DNA from: Isoptericola sp. AK164
GTDB lineage: Bacteria; Actinomycetota; Actinomycetes; Actinomycetales; Cellulomonadaceae
NCBI RefSeq assembly: GCF_029643425.1
Contig: NZ_CP119106.1
Coordinates: 1,178,001 to 1,242,000, forward strand
Length of the DNA: 64,000 nucleotides
Direction: 5' to 3'
Positions 42,557-50,104 of the stretch are shown here, piece after piece. The translations under genes were made by a program, and so were the position numbers. The notes beneath the pieces are model-generated. The model saw only the letters and a program-made list of their open reading frames with translations, did not search any database and was not told the DNA's origin. Each line of letters starts with the position of its first letter. Positions within the stretch are counted from its first letter, which is position 1.

Positions 42557-43911
42557 GCTGGCGTTCCTTCCTCGATGCGGCCGGTGCGAGACTGATCCGT
42601 CCAGCGCGCCGCACTCATGTGCAGGGACCGCTCGGCCGCGGTGAGCACCAGGTCGACCGGGATGCCGGGCCTGCCGCCGACCTTGACCAGGAACTTGCCG
42701 CGCCCGGGTGGAGGTGCTTGCTGGCCCTCCTTGGAGTCCCACGCCGGCGGGTCCTGCCAGCCGCCGAGCAGATCCTGCTCGGCGCCCGACAGCGACACGA
42801 TGGAGGACAGCAGCGGCATCTCGCTGAACGGCAGGCCTCCGCACACGACCAGGCCCGACCGCTCGATGAACCCCATGGCCTTCTGCCGGTCCTCTTCGTA
42901 GGGCAAGGACCGCAGATCCTTCATGGTGTGGGTGATCATCGCCAGGCCGACGCCGACGGTGCGGTTCAGCCGCGTCAGGTAGTCGACGCGATCGACGAGG
43001 CCGGGGCCGGCCTTGAGCGCCTGGTGCAGCTCGTCGAGGATCACGAAGTAGTGCCTACGCGCCTCCAAATCGAAGTCGGCCAGCGTCTGGGCCGTCTTGA
43101 CCACGGCGAAGCCGGCCGACCAGGAGGCCAGCAGGGCGACCGCCCGCAGATCGGCATCGGACTGCGGAATCGCCGAGACGTCGTAGACGACGGCGCGGTC
43201 ACGCCGCATCGGCTGCGTGGTCGGTCGGGCGAACACGTCGCCGAACTTTCCACCGGGGCACAGCGCCACGAGGGAGGCCTCGAGCTCTTCGGTGATCGCC
43301 TGGTACTTCGAGGTGGTGCCGCGGTCCAGCGCTGCCTCCCGCAGCTCGGGCGGCGCGGCACGCACCACCTGCAGCAGGTCCGGGATCAACGGCACGCCGT
43401 CGTGGTGCTCGTCAAGCCAGTCGATGGCCCGCGACAGGATTGTGCTCTCGCGTGCCGTCGGTTCGCTCTTGCGCAGCACGGTGATCAGTGACAGCACCAT
43501 GTTCAGACGCAGTCCTTGGGCGTCGGCCAGGACCTCGTCAGCGGCCTGGTCGTACCCGGCCGAGCGCAGTCGGGCCGCCGCCTGGGGGGCCTCCCCGGGA
43601 TCGAGCACATTCAGCGAGCCACGGTGGCGACCGAGCGGGATCACCTGACCACCGAGCTGCTCGACCATCCGGATGTAGTCCGGCCGGGTGTCCCCGAGCA
43701 CCAGTGGGCTGACGCCCATGCCGGCCAGGCCGACCGCCATGCGCATCACCGCCGACGTCTTGCCCAGACCGGGACGACCCAGGAAGAACACGGACGGGTT
43801 GCCGATGAGGTTGGCACGCTGGTACCAGCTGATCGGGTCGCAGCACACCGTCGCGCCGGTCTGAATGTGCCGCCCGAACGGCACACCGATCGCAGGAGCA
43901 GCCGCACCGAT
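42553..43911 (-). pseudogene. VirB4/TraC-like conjugation ATPase, 5'-truncated at repeat array
   Basis: From the GTG at 43884, 443 codons read as the C-terminal ATPase half: Walker A GRPGLGKTSAV, Walker B HYFVILDELHQALKAG, and TRLNRTVGVGLAMITHT. The frame stays open upstream to 43926, where it stops inside the 20-bp repeat array; GAAAPAIGVPFGR before the GTG looks like genuine protein. Family members carry several hundred more N-terminal residues, so the gene was cut at the island edge. Motor function without the N-terminal domain is doubtful. Confidence 0.75.
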
Positions 43912-44042
43912 CGAGTAGGCAACTCACCGGCGAGGTAGGCAAGTAGTCCGTGAGGTAGGCGTCGACCCTGCGAGGCGACTCGCTCCTCGCGCTACCTCGC
44001 CGAGAGGTTGCCTACCTCGGCAGGAGGTTGCCTACCTCGCGG
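43912..44042. repeat. 20-bp-period repeat array at right island edge, with inverted units
   Basis: Plus-oriented units start at 43912 (19 bp, one G short), 43931 and 43951, and a decayed one at 43971. From about 43991 the same unit runs in reverse (CCTACCTCG...GAGGTTG), ending at 44040 beside the DUF4916 stop. The 20-bp phase is kept across the switch. The reverse units match the first two units of the left array. Confidence 0.85.
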
Positions 44043-44612
44043 TCAGTCGAGACGGCCGACGTGCGCCATCGCCTGGCGCACGAGAGCCCCCTGGCCGTTG
44101 ACCATCTCGGCCTGGACCGTGTCGCTGCACGCCTCCTCGGGCGTGAGCCAGGCGAGGTCGAGCGCGTTCTGCTGCGGGCGGCAGTCACCCGTCACCGGCA
44201 CCACGTAGGCGAGCGAGATCGCGTGCTGGCGCGGGTCGTGGAACGGCGTGATGCCCGGGGTCGGGAAGTACTCAGCGACCGTGAACGGCTGCGGGGAGGC
44301 AGGCACCCGGGGGAGGGCCACCGGACCCAGGTCCTTCTCGATGTGGCGCAGCAGGGCGTCGCGGACGCGCTCGTGGTACAGCACCCGGCCCGTCACCAGG
44401 GCGCGGGTCATGTTGCCCAGCGGGCTGGCGCGCAGCAGCAGACCCACGGCGACGACGTCGCCCGAGTCGTCGACGCGGACCGGGATGGCGTCGACGTACA
44501 CCAGGGGCAGCTGCGCACGCACGGAGGCGAGGTCCTCGGGCGTGAGCCAGCCGGTCGGGCCGGGCTCGTGTCCGTTGTCGTCGTCGGGAGGGAACTCGGC
44601 GGTGTCGGTCAC
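44043..44612 (-). CDS. DUF4916 (Nudix-like) domain protein
   Basis: Protein of 189 aa. GWLTPEDLASVRAQLPLVYV, the long VLYHERVRDALLRHIEKDLG helix, and EYFPTPGITPFHDPRQHAI match the actinobacterial DUF4916 family, Nudix-like and of unknown substrate. The GTG at 44612 is chosen because the family begins there; GAGGG abuts it and TACAAA sits 6 nt upstream, so a leaderless message is possible. The 3' end touches the right repeat array. Divergent from trxA. Confidence 0.85.
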   Translation of the reverse strand: MTDTAEFPPDDDNGHEPGPTGWLTPEDLASVRAQLPLVYVDAIPVRVDDSGDVVAVGLLLRASPLGNMTRALVTGRVLYHERVRDALLRHIEKDLGPVALPRVPASPQPFTVAEYFPTPGITPFHDPRQHAISLAYVVPVTGDCRPQQNALDLAWLTPEEACSDTVQAEMVNGQGALVRQAMAHVGRLD

Positions 44613-44665
44613 CCCTCGTTTGTACCAGCCGCACGGTGGTGAGGGCTCGTGCAGGTGTGATCCAC

Positions 44666-44682
44666 TGGTCGGAGTCCGACCA
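44666..44682. promoter_or_regulatory. Perfect palindrome between DUF4916 and thioredoxin genes
   Basis: TGGTCGGA-G-TCCGACCA, eight matching bases on each side of one central base, in the 143-bp divergent region. Size and symmetry suit a dimeric repressor, but no regulator gene is adjacent. Confidence 0.4.
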
Positions 44683-44755
44683 CGCGGTCCGGGAATACCC
44701 CGAGGGGTTTCATTGCTCGCACCCGTAGCAGGACATCCCAACGAGAGGACTTCGC

Positions 44756-45133
44756 ATGGCCACCGTCGAGCTCACCGACTCCACCTTCGAGCAGGCGATC
44801 AAGGACAACGACATCGTGCTGGTCGACTTCTGGGCCTCCTGGTGCGGCCCGTGCCGCCAGTTCGCGCCCGTCTTCGAGGCGTCGAGCGAGGAGAACCCCG
44901 ACGTCGTGCACGGCAAGCTCGACACCGAGGCGCAGCAGCAGATCGCCGCCGCCGCCGGTGTCACCGCCATCCCGACGCTCATGGCGTTCCGCGAGGGCAT
45001 CATGGTCTTCAACCAGGCCGGCGCCCTGCCCGCGCCCGCTCTGAAGCAGGTCGTCGACGCGGTCAAGGACCTGGACATGGACGACGTCCGGGAGCAGATC
45101 GCCGCGGCGCAGGACGGCCAGCACCAGGACTGA
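44756..45133 (+). CDS. trxA: Thioredoxin
   Basis: Protein of 125 aa. The redox centre WCGPC is at residues 29-33 in VLVDFWASWCGPCRQF, and the cis-proline loop is VTAIPTLMAF. The C-terminus is about 15 residues longer than classic thioredoxin (DVREQIAAAQDG), as in several actinobacteria. GAGAGGA precedes the ATG. It reduces cytosolic disulfides, possibly including those of the Bcp peroxiredoxin encoded 4 kb away. Confidence 0.93.
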   Translation: MATVELTDSTFEQAIKDNDIVLVDFWASWCGPCRQFAPVFEASSEENPDVVHGKLDTEAQQQIAAAAGVTAIPTLMAFREGIMVFNQAGALPAPALKQVVDAVKDLDMDDVREQIAAAQDGQHQD

Positions 45134-45146
45134 GCATCGTCTCGCC

Positions 45147-45184
45147 ACGAACGGCCGCCCCGGGTCTCCGGGGCGGCCGTTCGT
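45147..45184. terminator. Bidirectional terminator after trxA
   Basis: A 17-bp perfect stem (45147-45163 with 45168-45184) and a 4-nt loop, followed by TCGTTCC. It lies between convergent trxA and the GH81 gene. Confidence 0.88.
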
Positions 45185-45197
45185 CGTTCCTCGGCCC

Positions 45198-48134
45198 TCA
45201 GCCGTCGAACGGCAGGGTGAGGGTGGAGTCGGGGCCGGTGGTCACGGTCGGGGTGGCGGTGCCCAGGGCGCTCCAGATCTCGAGGCGGACGGTGCCGTCG
45301 TCGAGGTCGCCGAGGGTGCCGTCCTGCGTCGTGAGGCGTCCCTGCGAGGTGTAGGTCTCGTCGCCGGGGACGGGGTCGGTGGCGAAGTAGCCGTAGGTCT
45401 CGATGCGGTCCCAGGTGCCGTCGCCGGTGAGGTCGTAGCTGACGCGGGCCTGGACGGCCTGGCCGACGTCGTCGCCGGCGTCGACGGCGAGCGAGAACGT
45501 CGTCTCGCCGGTGTGGGTGCCGGTGAGTCCGGCGGCCTCGAAGACGGCGGGCTGGTGCGGGGTGCCGTCGTGGTTCTGGCCACCGGCCGAGGTGAGCTGG
45601 ACGGTGCCCTCGGGTCCGGCCAGTGCGGGCAGGGAGCCGTCGTCGCCGAGGTAGCGCACCGGCCCTGCACCCGGTTCCTCGCTGGGCCCGGGACTGGGTT
45701 CGGGGCTGGGCTCCGGAGTCGGGTCCGGCGTCGGCGACGGATCCTCGGAGGGCTCCGGTGTGGGCTCCTCCGACGGCTCCGGGGTCGGGCTCGGCGTCGG
45801 GCCACCGGTGGCGTCGCCGCCGGCGAAGGTGTGCGCTCCCGTGGCCACCACCTGGCCGGCCGGGACGTCGACGACGGTGCCGTCGGAGAAGGTCACCGTC
45901 CGGTCGGCGGCGGTGACGTTGGAGGCGACGTACGTGCGTCCCTGGTCGCCGTCGAACGCCGCGGCCAGCGGGTCGTCGGCGCGGGTGTCCGTCGCGAGAG
46001 TCCCCAGCGCCGCCAGGTTGGCGATCCAGTGGTACGTGTGCGCGGGCGTCTCGCCCTCCTCGGGGGTGAAGGACGTCGACTCCAGCAGTGACAGGGCGCG
46101 GTCGGCGTCGCCGAGCGCGAGGTACTGCCACAGGATGTCCTGCCAGACGGTCGGGGGGCCGCCGTTGACCCGCTCCAGGTGGTCGTACGCGGCACGCACC
46201 GTGGCGGGCGAGGTCCCGAGGTAGAGGTGGGAGCCGGTGATCGGCAGGGTGTTGATGCCCTGGATCTTCTCCGCCTCGGCGCTGAACCACGTGGCGTACG
46301 ACCCGCCGTCGCCCCAGACCATGCCGACCACGGGGTGCCCGAAGCTCCCGGGGTAGGCCGCGCCGTCGACGTCGAACCAGTACCGCTGGATCGCCGCGGC
46401 CTGCGTCGCGTAGAGGTACACCCCGGCGTCGCGCACCGCGGTGTCCCCGGTGGCCTCGCCCCACTGGACCAGGGCGCCGGCGAAGTTCATGCCCTCCGAG
46501 CTCGACTCCTGGTTGTTGCCCGCCGCGAAGGCGCCGTGCCCCGAGGCCCAGTCGTGCCCGGCGTAGACGTCGAAGTCGCGCAGGTAGGGGAACCGGGTCT
46601 CGTCGCGGTCGTACCCGTTGGCGTCCCGGATCAGCAGGTCCACCATCTCGCCGTAGTCGGCCGTCCACTGCGGGTCGAACCGTGCCAGGGTCGCGGCGGC
46701 CGCGATGTAGTAGCCGTAGTGGAAGTGGTGGTCGTTCAGCTCGGTGTCCGAGCCGTAGGAGCCGGGGTGCCCGACGAGCGTGCCCCACCCGTCGTCGTAG
46801 GCGAAGACCTGCTCCGTCTTGCCCGCGGTGGCGGTGAACCAGTCGGTCAGCACCGCGCGGACGTCGGCCAGTGCGGCGTCCCGCTGAGCCGTGCGGCCGA
46901 GCTGGTCGGCGATCTCCACGACGCGGGTGGCTCGCCCGAGCGCCTTGCCGGTCCAGTAGGTGTCCGCCTTCTGCTGGTCCAGGGGGTCGCCGAGCTGGTC
47001 CAGCAGCGCCTCGAGGCGGTCGCGCTCGGCGCCCGACGACGTCGCCACCGCGGGCAGCTCGGTCAGCACGCCGGTGTACGGGGTGGTCGTGGTGAACTGC
47101 GCGGTCCCGGTGAGCACGGCCATGTCGCCACGCGGCGACGTGTAGGTCGCCCCGGCGGCCTCCGCCCCGGTGAGGTACGCGCTCTGGTGCGGGTACAGCG
47201 CCGCGACGGTGCCGCCGTCGTCGGCCCCCGGCCAGGGTGTGGTCTCCAGGTGGTACGTGGTGCGCACGACGCCGGCGCCGGCGTCGTAGGCGTAGTCGGC
47301 CCGGGTGCCGGTCACGGGGGAGCGGGCGGCGTCGGTGTAGGTCTGGACGAGGTCGTCCCGCTCGGCGGGTCCGACGTCGGGCAGCAGGGCGACGGCGAAG
47401 GTCGCGGCCGGGGCCGTCAGCGACGTGCCGCTCGTCGTCCAGGACACGTCGGACGGCAGGACGGCCAGGTAGTCGGCGCCGCCGACGCTCAGGCCGACGC
47501 GGCCCGGCTCGTCCAGCCAGACGTCGGGCGAGCCGGCGAGCGTCAGCAGGGCGTCGCCGCCGGTCGCCTCGAACCAGGAGATCGGCAGCCCGTGGCCGAT
47601 GGTGGCGCGCAGCGACTGCTCGCCGTCGTCCCAGACCGGGTCGACCGTCCAGTCCGTCCAGCCCCCGACGGCCACGTGGGGGGCGTCCAGGCCGACGACG
47701 CCGGCGCGCAGGTCCTCGGCGTACTCGTAGTGGTACTCCGAGACCCCGGCGGGGTCACCGGTGACGGTCGCCTCGGTGGTGTAGGAGATGCCCAGGCCGC
47801 CGGCCGAGGGCAGATAGCTCGCCGGGTGCGCGTGCAGGGGTGGGCTGAACGAGCAGTCGAAGACCTTGTAGGCCAGCGAGGTCCACCAGTCGTTGGTGGG
47901 CAGCGGGGTGCTGGGCGCGTCGTCCGTGACGAACGCGCGGGGGTCTGCCTCGACGGCGGCGCACCCCTGGGGTGTCGGGCCGACGGTGTCGGTCGTGTAG
48001 CTGCCGGCGCCCACGTCGACGACGTCGGCGTGGGCCGGGGTGGCGGTGGCCACGAGGCCGCCGGTCAGGATCGCGAGGGTGGCCAGGGCTGCGGTCCGGC
48101 GCGCGCGTACGGGGTCGTTCCAGGGTGTGGACAT
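45198..48134 (-). CDS. Secreted GH81 endo-beta-1,3-glucanase
   Basis: Protein of 978 aa. The signal peptide ends about residue 36 (TPAHA-D). A full GH81 catalytic region covers about 45-740: PLPTNDWWTSLAY at the start, LNDHHFHYGYYIAAAA and AAGNNQESSSEGMNFAGAL with the conserved acidic residues, and MVWGDGGSYATWFS. A Pro/Glu/Ser/Thr linker of about 50 residues follows, then a C-terminal beta-sandwich of about 130 residues (SAGGQNHDGTPHQPAVFEA), probably a beta-glucan-binding module. It would cut fungal or plant beta-1,3-glucan outside the cell. A CebR-like operator lies upstream. Confidence 0.93.
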   Translation of the reverse strand: MSTPWNDPVRARRTAALATLAILTGGLVATATPAHADVVDVGAGSYTTDTVGPTPQGCAAVEADPRAFVTDDAPSTPLPTNDWWTSLAYKVFDCSFSPPLHAHPASYLPSAGGLGISYTTEATVTGDPAGVSEYHYEYAEDLRAGVVGLDAPHVAVGGWTDWTVDPVWDDGEQSLRATIGHGLPISWFEATGGDALLTLAGSPDVWLDEPGRVGLSVGGADYLAVLPSDVSWTTSGTSLTAPAATFAVALLPDVGPAERDDLVQTYTDAARSPVTGTRADYAYDAGAGVVRTTYHLETTPWPGADDGGTVAALYPHQSAYLTGAEAAGATYTSPRGDMAVLTGTAQFTTTTPYTGVLTELPAVATSSGAERDRLEALLDQLGDPLDQQKADTYWTGKALGRATRVVEIADQLGRTAQRDAALADVRAVLTDWFTATAGKTEQVFAYDDGWGTLVGHPGSYGSDTELNDHHFHYGYYIAAAATLARFDPQWTADYGEMVDLLIRDANGYDRDETRFPYLRDFDVYAGHDWASGHGAFAAGNNQESSSEGMNFAGALVQWGEATGDTAVRDAGVYLYATQAAAIQRYWFDVDGAAYPGSFGHPVVGMVWGDGGSYATWFSAEAEKIQGINTLPITGSHLYLGTSPATVRAAYDHLERVNGGPPTVWQDILWQYLALGDADRALSLLESTSFTPEEGETPAHTYHWIANLAALGTLATDTRADDPLAAAFDGDQGRTYVASNVTAADRTVTFSDGTVVDVPAGQVVATGAHTFAGGDATGGPTPSPTPEPSEEPTPEPSEDPSPTPDPTPEPSPEPSPGPSEEPGAGPVRYLGDDGSLPALAGPEGTVQLTSAGGQNHDGTPHQPAVFEAAGLTGTHTGETTFSLAVDAGDDVGQAVQARVSYDLTGDGTWDRIETYGYFATDPVPGDETYTSQGRLTTQDGTLGDLDDGTVRLEIWSALGTATPTVTTGPDSTLTLPFDG

Positions 48135-48219
48135 GCGTCACCTCATGGTTGATGTGCTCCGTCACGGCTTCCGTCCGGAAGCCCCCTGTCGGCCCCGTTG
48201 CCGACTCCGGACGAGCTCG

Positions 48220-48255
48220 TGGGAGCGATACCACCACACGATACGGAGTGTGGTG
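48220..48255. promoter_or_regulatory. CebR-like operator and adjoining inverted repeat upstream of GH81
   Basis: TGGGAGCGATACCA (48220-48233) matches the CebR/LacI-type consensus TGGGAGCGCTCCCA at 12 of 14 bases. It is followed by CACCACAC-N8-GTGTGGTG (48232-48255), a perfect 8-bp inverted repeat. Both are about 86-120 bp upstream of the GH81 start, where a promoter is expected. Induction by glucan- or cello-oligosaccharides is inferred. Confidence 0.6.
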
Positions 48256-48308
48256 ACACGTGCAACCGGTGACGCCCACGTGTGCTGGGGCGCGGCTCGT
48301 CCGGGGGT

Positions 48309-48566
48309 TCAGCGCCGCCACTCGTCGCGATAGTCCGGGTGGTCGGAGAAGTCGGCCGCGCGTTCGCGCATCAGGCCCTCGACCCAGGACGCCTGGCCGG
48401 GGCCGAACAGGCCCTGCTCGTACTGGTCGGCCTGGGCGTGCAGCTCGCGCAGCTCCGCCTCGCGTTCCGGCGTCAGCGGCGGGTGGCCGTGCTCCTCGCG
48501 GTGCTTGCCCTCGTGGGACAGGAGCTCGGAGATCCGGGCCTTGAGGAACTCGCTCAGCGTGGACAT
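48309..48566 (-). CDS. Small acidic hypothetical protein
   Basis: Protein of 85 aa, predicted helical, rich in Glu, His and Arg (STLSEFLKARISELLSHEG, then LTPEREAELRELHAQADQ). No cysteines or membrane segments. GAAAGGACC before the ATG is a good ribosome binding site. Similar short proteins occur in actinobacteria without known function. Not obviously linked to its neighbours. Confidence 0.65.
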   Translation of the reverse strand: MSTLSEFLKARISELLSHEGKHREEHGHPPLTPEREAELRELHAQADQYEQGLFGPGQASWVEGLMRERAADFSDHPDYRDEWRR

Positions 48567-48662
48567 GGCGTCGGTCCTTTCACCACCCCGACGGACCGCG
48601 CGGCGTGCGTCCCGTCACCCCTGACGCTACGCCGGGACGGCCCGCGCGTCGCGGGATGGTGC

Positions 48663-48747
48663 TGGTGCGCGAGGCGGGAGTCGAACCCGCACGTCCGAGG
48701 ACACTGAGACCTAAACCCAGCGCGTCTGCCTGTTCCGCCACTCGCGC
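48663..48747 (-). tRNA. tRNA-Leu (anticodon UAG)
   Basis: 85 nt including an encoded CCA. The acceptor stem GCGCGAG pairs with CTCGCGC, the anticodon stem is CTGGG/CTCAG with loop TTTAGGT, there is a class II variable arm, and the T loop is GTTCGAC. It reads CUA (and perhaps CUG) codons. Confidence 0.95.
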
Positions 48748-48778
48748 GTGGCCACCCCGATCTTACGGGGCCGGCGGC

Positions 48779-49261
48779 TCAGGCGGCGTCGAGCCCGAGC
48801 TGGGTGCGCAGCCGGGCGACGTGCCCCGTCGCCTTGACGTTGTACTGGGCGAGCTCGACGGTGCCGTCGGCGCCGACCACGATGGTCGAGCGGATCACCC
48901 CGACGTAGGTGCGGCCGTAGTTCTTCTTCTCGCCCCACGCGCCGTAGGCCTCGAGGACCTCGTGCTCCGGGTCCGAGGCGAGGGGGTAGGTCAGCGCGTC
49001 GCGCTCGACGAACCGGGCGAGCTTCTCGGGCTCGTCGGGGGAGATGCCGACGACGGCGTACCCGGCGCCCTGCAGGGCGTCCAGCGAGTCGCGGAAGTCG
49101 CAGGCCTCCTTCGTGCACCCCGGGGTCATGGCCGCGGGGTAGAAGTAGACGACCACGCCCCGCTCGGCGCTCTGTCGCAGCGTCGCCAGCGAGACGGTGC
49201 TCCCGTCGGCGGTCGGCAGGGTGAAGTCGGGCGCGGTGTCGCCGGCGGCGAGACGGGTCAC
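48779..49261 (-). CDS. bcp: Thioredoxin-dependent thiol peroxidase (Bcp/PrxQ)
   Basis: Protein of 160 aa, peroxiredoxin family. The peroxidatic cysteine is in YFYPAAMTPGCTKEACDFRD, with the resolving cysteine five residues later as in PrxQ. It reduces hydroperoxides with electrons from thioredoxin. The GTG at 49261 has AGGAG upstream. Divergent from the GroES-like gene across 111 bp. Confidence 0.95.
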   Translation of the reverse strand: MTRLAAGDTAPDFTLPTADGSTVSLATLRQSAERGVVVYFYPAAMTPGCTKEACDFRDSLDALQGAGYAVVGISPDEPEKLARFVERDALTYPLASDPEHEVLEAYGAWGEKKNYGRTYVGVIRSTIVVGADGTVELAQYNVKATGHVARLRTQLGLDAA

Positions 49262-49372
49262 GGGAGCTCCTGGTGCTGCGGGGACGGGACCGCGCTCAGC
49301 CTAGCCGGACCGGGTGCTGGGAGCGTTCGGACGATGCGGGGGCGACGGCGGTTCTCGCGTAGCGTGGCCCTC

Positions 49373-49735
49373 GTGAGTTCCGCAGCACCTTCTCCCGCGT
49401 CGACGGGCGGCGAGGCCACCGAGCCGCTGCCGATCCGCATGCTCCACGACCGCGTCCTGGTCGACCCCGAGGTGGACTCGGCCGAGCGGCAGTCCGCGGC
49501 CGGTCTGGTCATCCCCGCCACCGCCACGGGACCGAAGCGCCTGGCGTGGGCGAAGGTCGTCGCCAAGGGCGAGCACGTCCGCCAGGTCGAGGTCGGCGAT
49601 CGCGTGCTCTACGATCCCGAGGAGCGCGCCGAGGTCGAGCTCGGCGGGACCGACTACGTGCTGCTGCGCGAACGGGACGTGCACGCCGTCGCCGAGCGGT
49701 CCGACGAGAGCGGCGCGACGGGCCTGTACCTGTGA
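49373..49735 (+). CDS. GroES-like co-chaperonin family protein
   Basis: Protein of 120 aa. After about 20 low-complexity residues comes a Cpn10 fold: PIRMLHDRVLVDPEVDSAER, SAAGLVIPATA, KVVAKGEHVRQVEVGDRVLY, then GTDYVLLRERDVHAV. The mobile-loop region is shorter and differs from canonical GroES, and no groEL is adjacent, so this is probably a divergent second Cpn10 rather than the main GroES. The GTG at 49373 is the start. Confidence 0.85.
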   Translation: MSSAAPSPASTGGEATEPLPIRMLHDRVLVDPEVDSAERQSAAGLVIPATATGPKRLAWAKVVAKGEHVRQVEVGDRVLYDPEERAEVELGGTDYVLLRERDVHAVAERSDESGATGLYL

Positions 49736-49825
49736 CCTGCACCGCTGTCGCGGAGGTCACACGCCGGCGGGTCGGATCCAGGTACCGCGCCGCGCTGAGG
49801 TGCTGGTAGAGTTTCACACCGCTAC

Positions 49826-49901
<76 letters not shown>

Positions 49902-49904
49902 CGC

Positions 49905-49933
49905 ACGGTCCGGTCACGTCGTGACCGGACCGT
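49905..49933. terminator. Terminator after tRNA-Lys copy 1
   Basis: A 13-bp perfect stem (49905-49917 with 49921-49933) and a 3-nt loop starting 4 nt after the CCA. It separates the two tRNA genes into independent transcripts. Confidence 0.8.
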
Positions 49934-49974
49934 CGTACCGCGGTCGGCGTCGAGGATCTCGTGCCGGGCGTGAC

Positions 49975-50050
<76 letters not shown>

Positions 50051-50087
50051 ACGAGGCCCCCGTCGCATCGGCGACGGGGGCCTTCGT
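50051..50087. terminator. Terminator after tRNA-Lys copy 2
   Basis: A 12-bp perfect stem (50055-50066 with 50071-50082), extended by four outer pairs across a one-base bulge, then TCGTT. It begins right after the CCA and also faces the convergent hydrolase gene. Confidence 0.85.
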
Positions 50088-50104
50088 CGTTCCCGGTGGC
50101 GTCC

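Larger units (their letters stand above)
33847..43911. mobile_element. Decayed integrative conjugative element / genomic island
   Basis: About 10 kb between two genes that would otherwise converge (ABC-F and DUF4916). It contains conjugation ATPases, DUF4913, a Toprim primase, a NrdH-type redoxin, two IS remnants and several broken genes; parts are clearly poorer in GC. Genes at both edges are cut inside the 20-bp repeat arrays. No integrase, relaxase or attL/attR pair of the usual type was seen, so it is probably not self-mobile. Confidence 0.8.

Noticed and set aside
44686-44720. Possible SigR-type promoter (GGGAAT) before trxA
   Set aside because: GGGAAT is present, but no GTT-type -10 element occurs at the 18-19 bp spacing.
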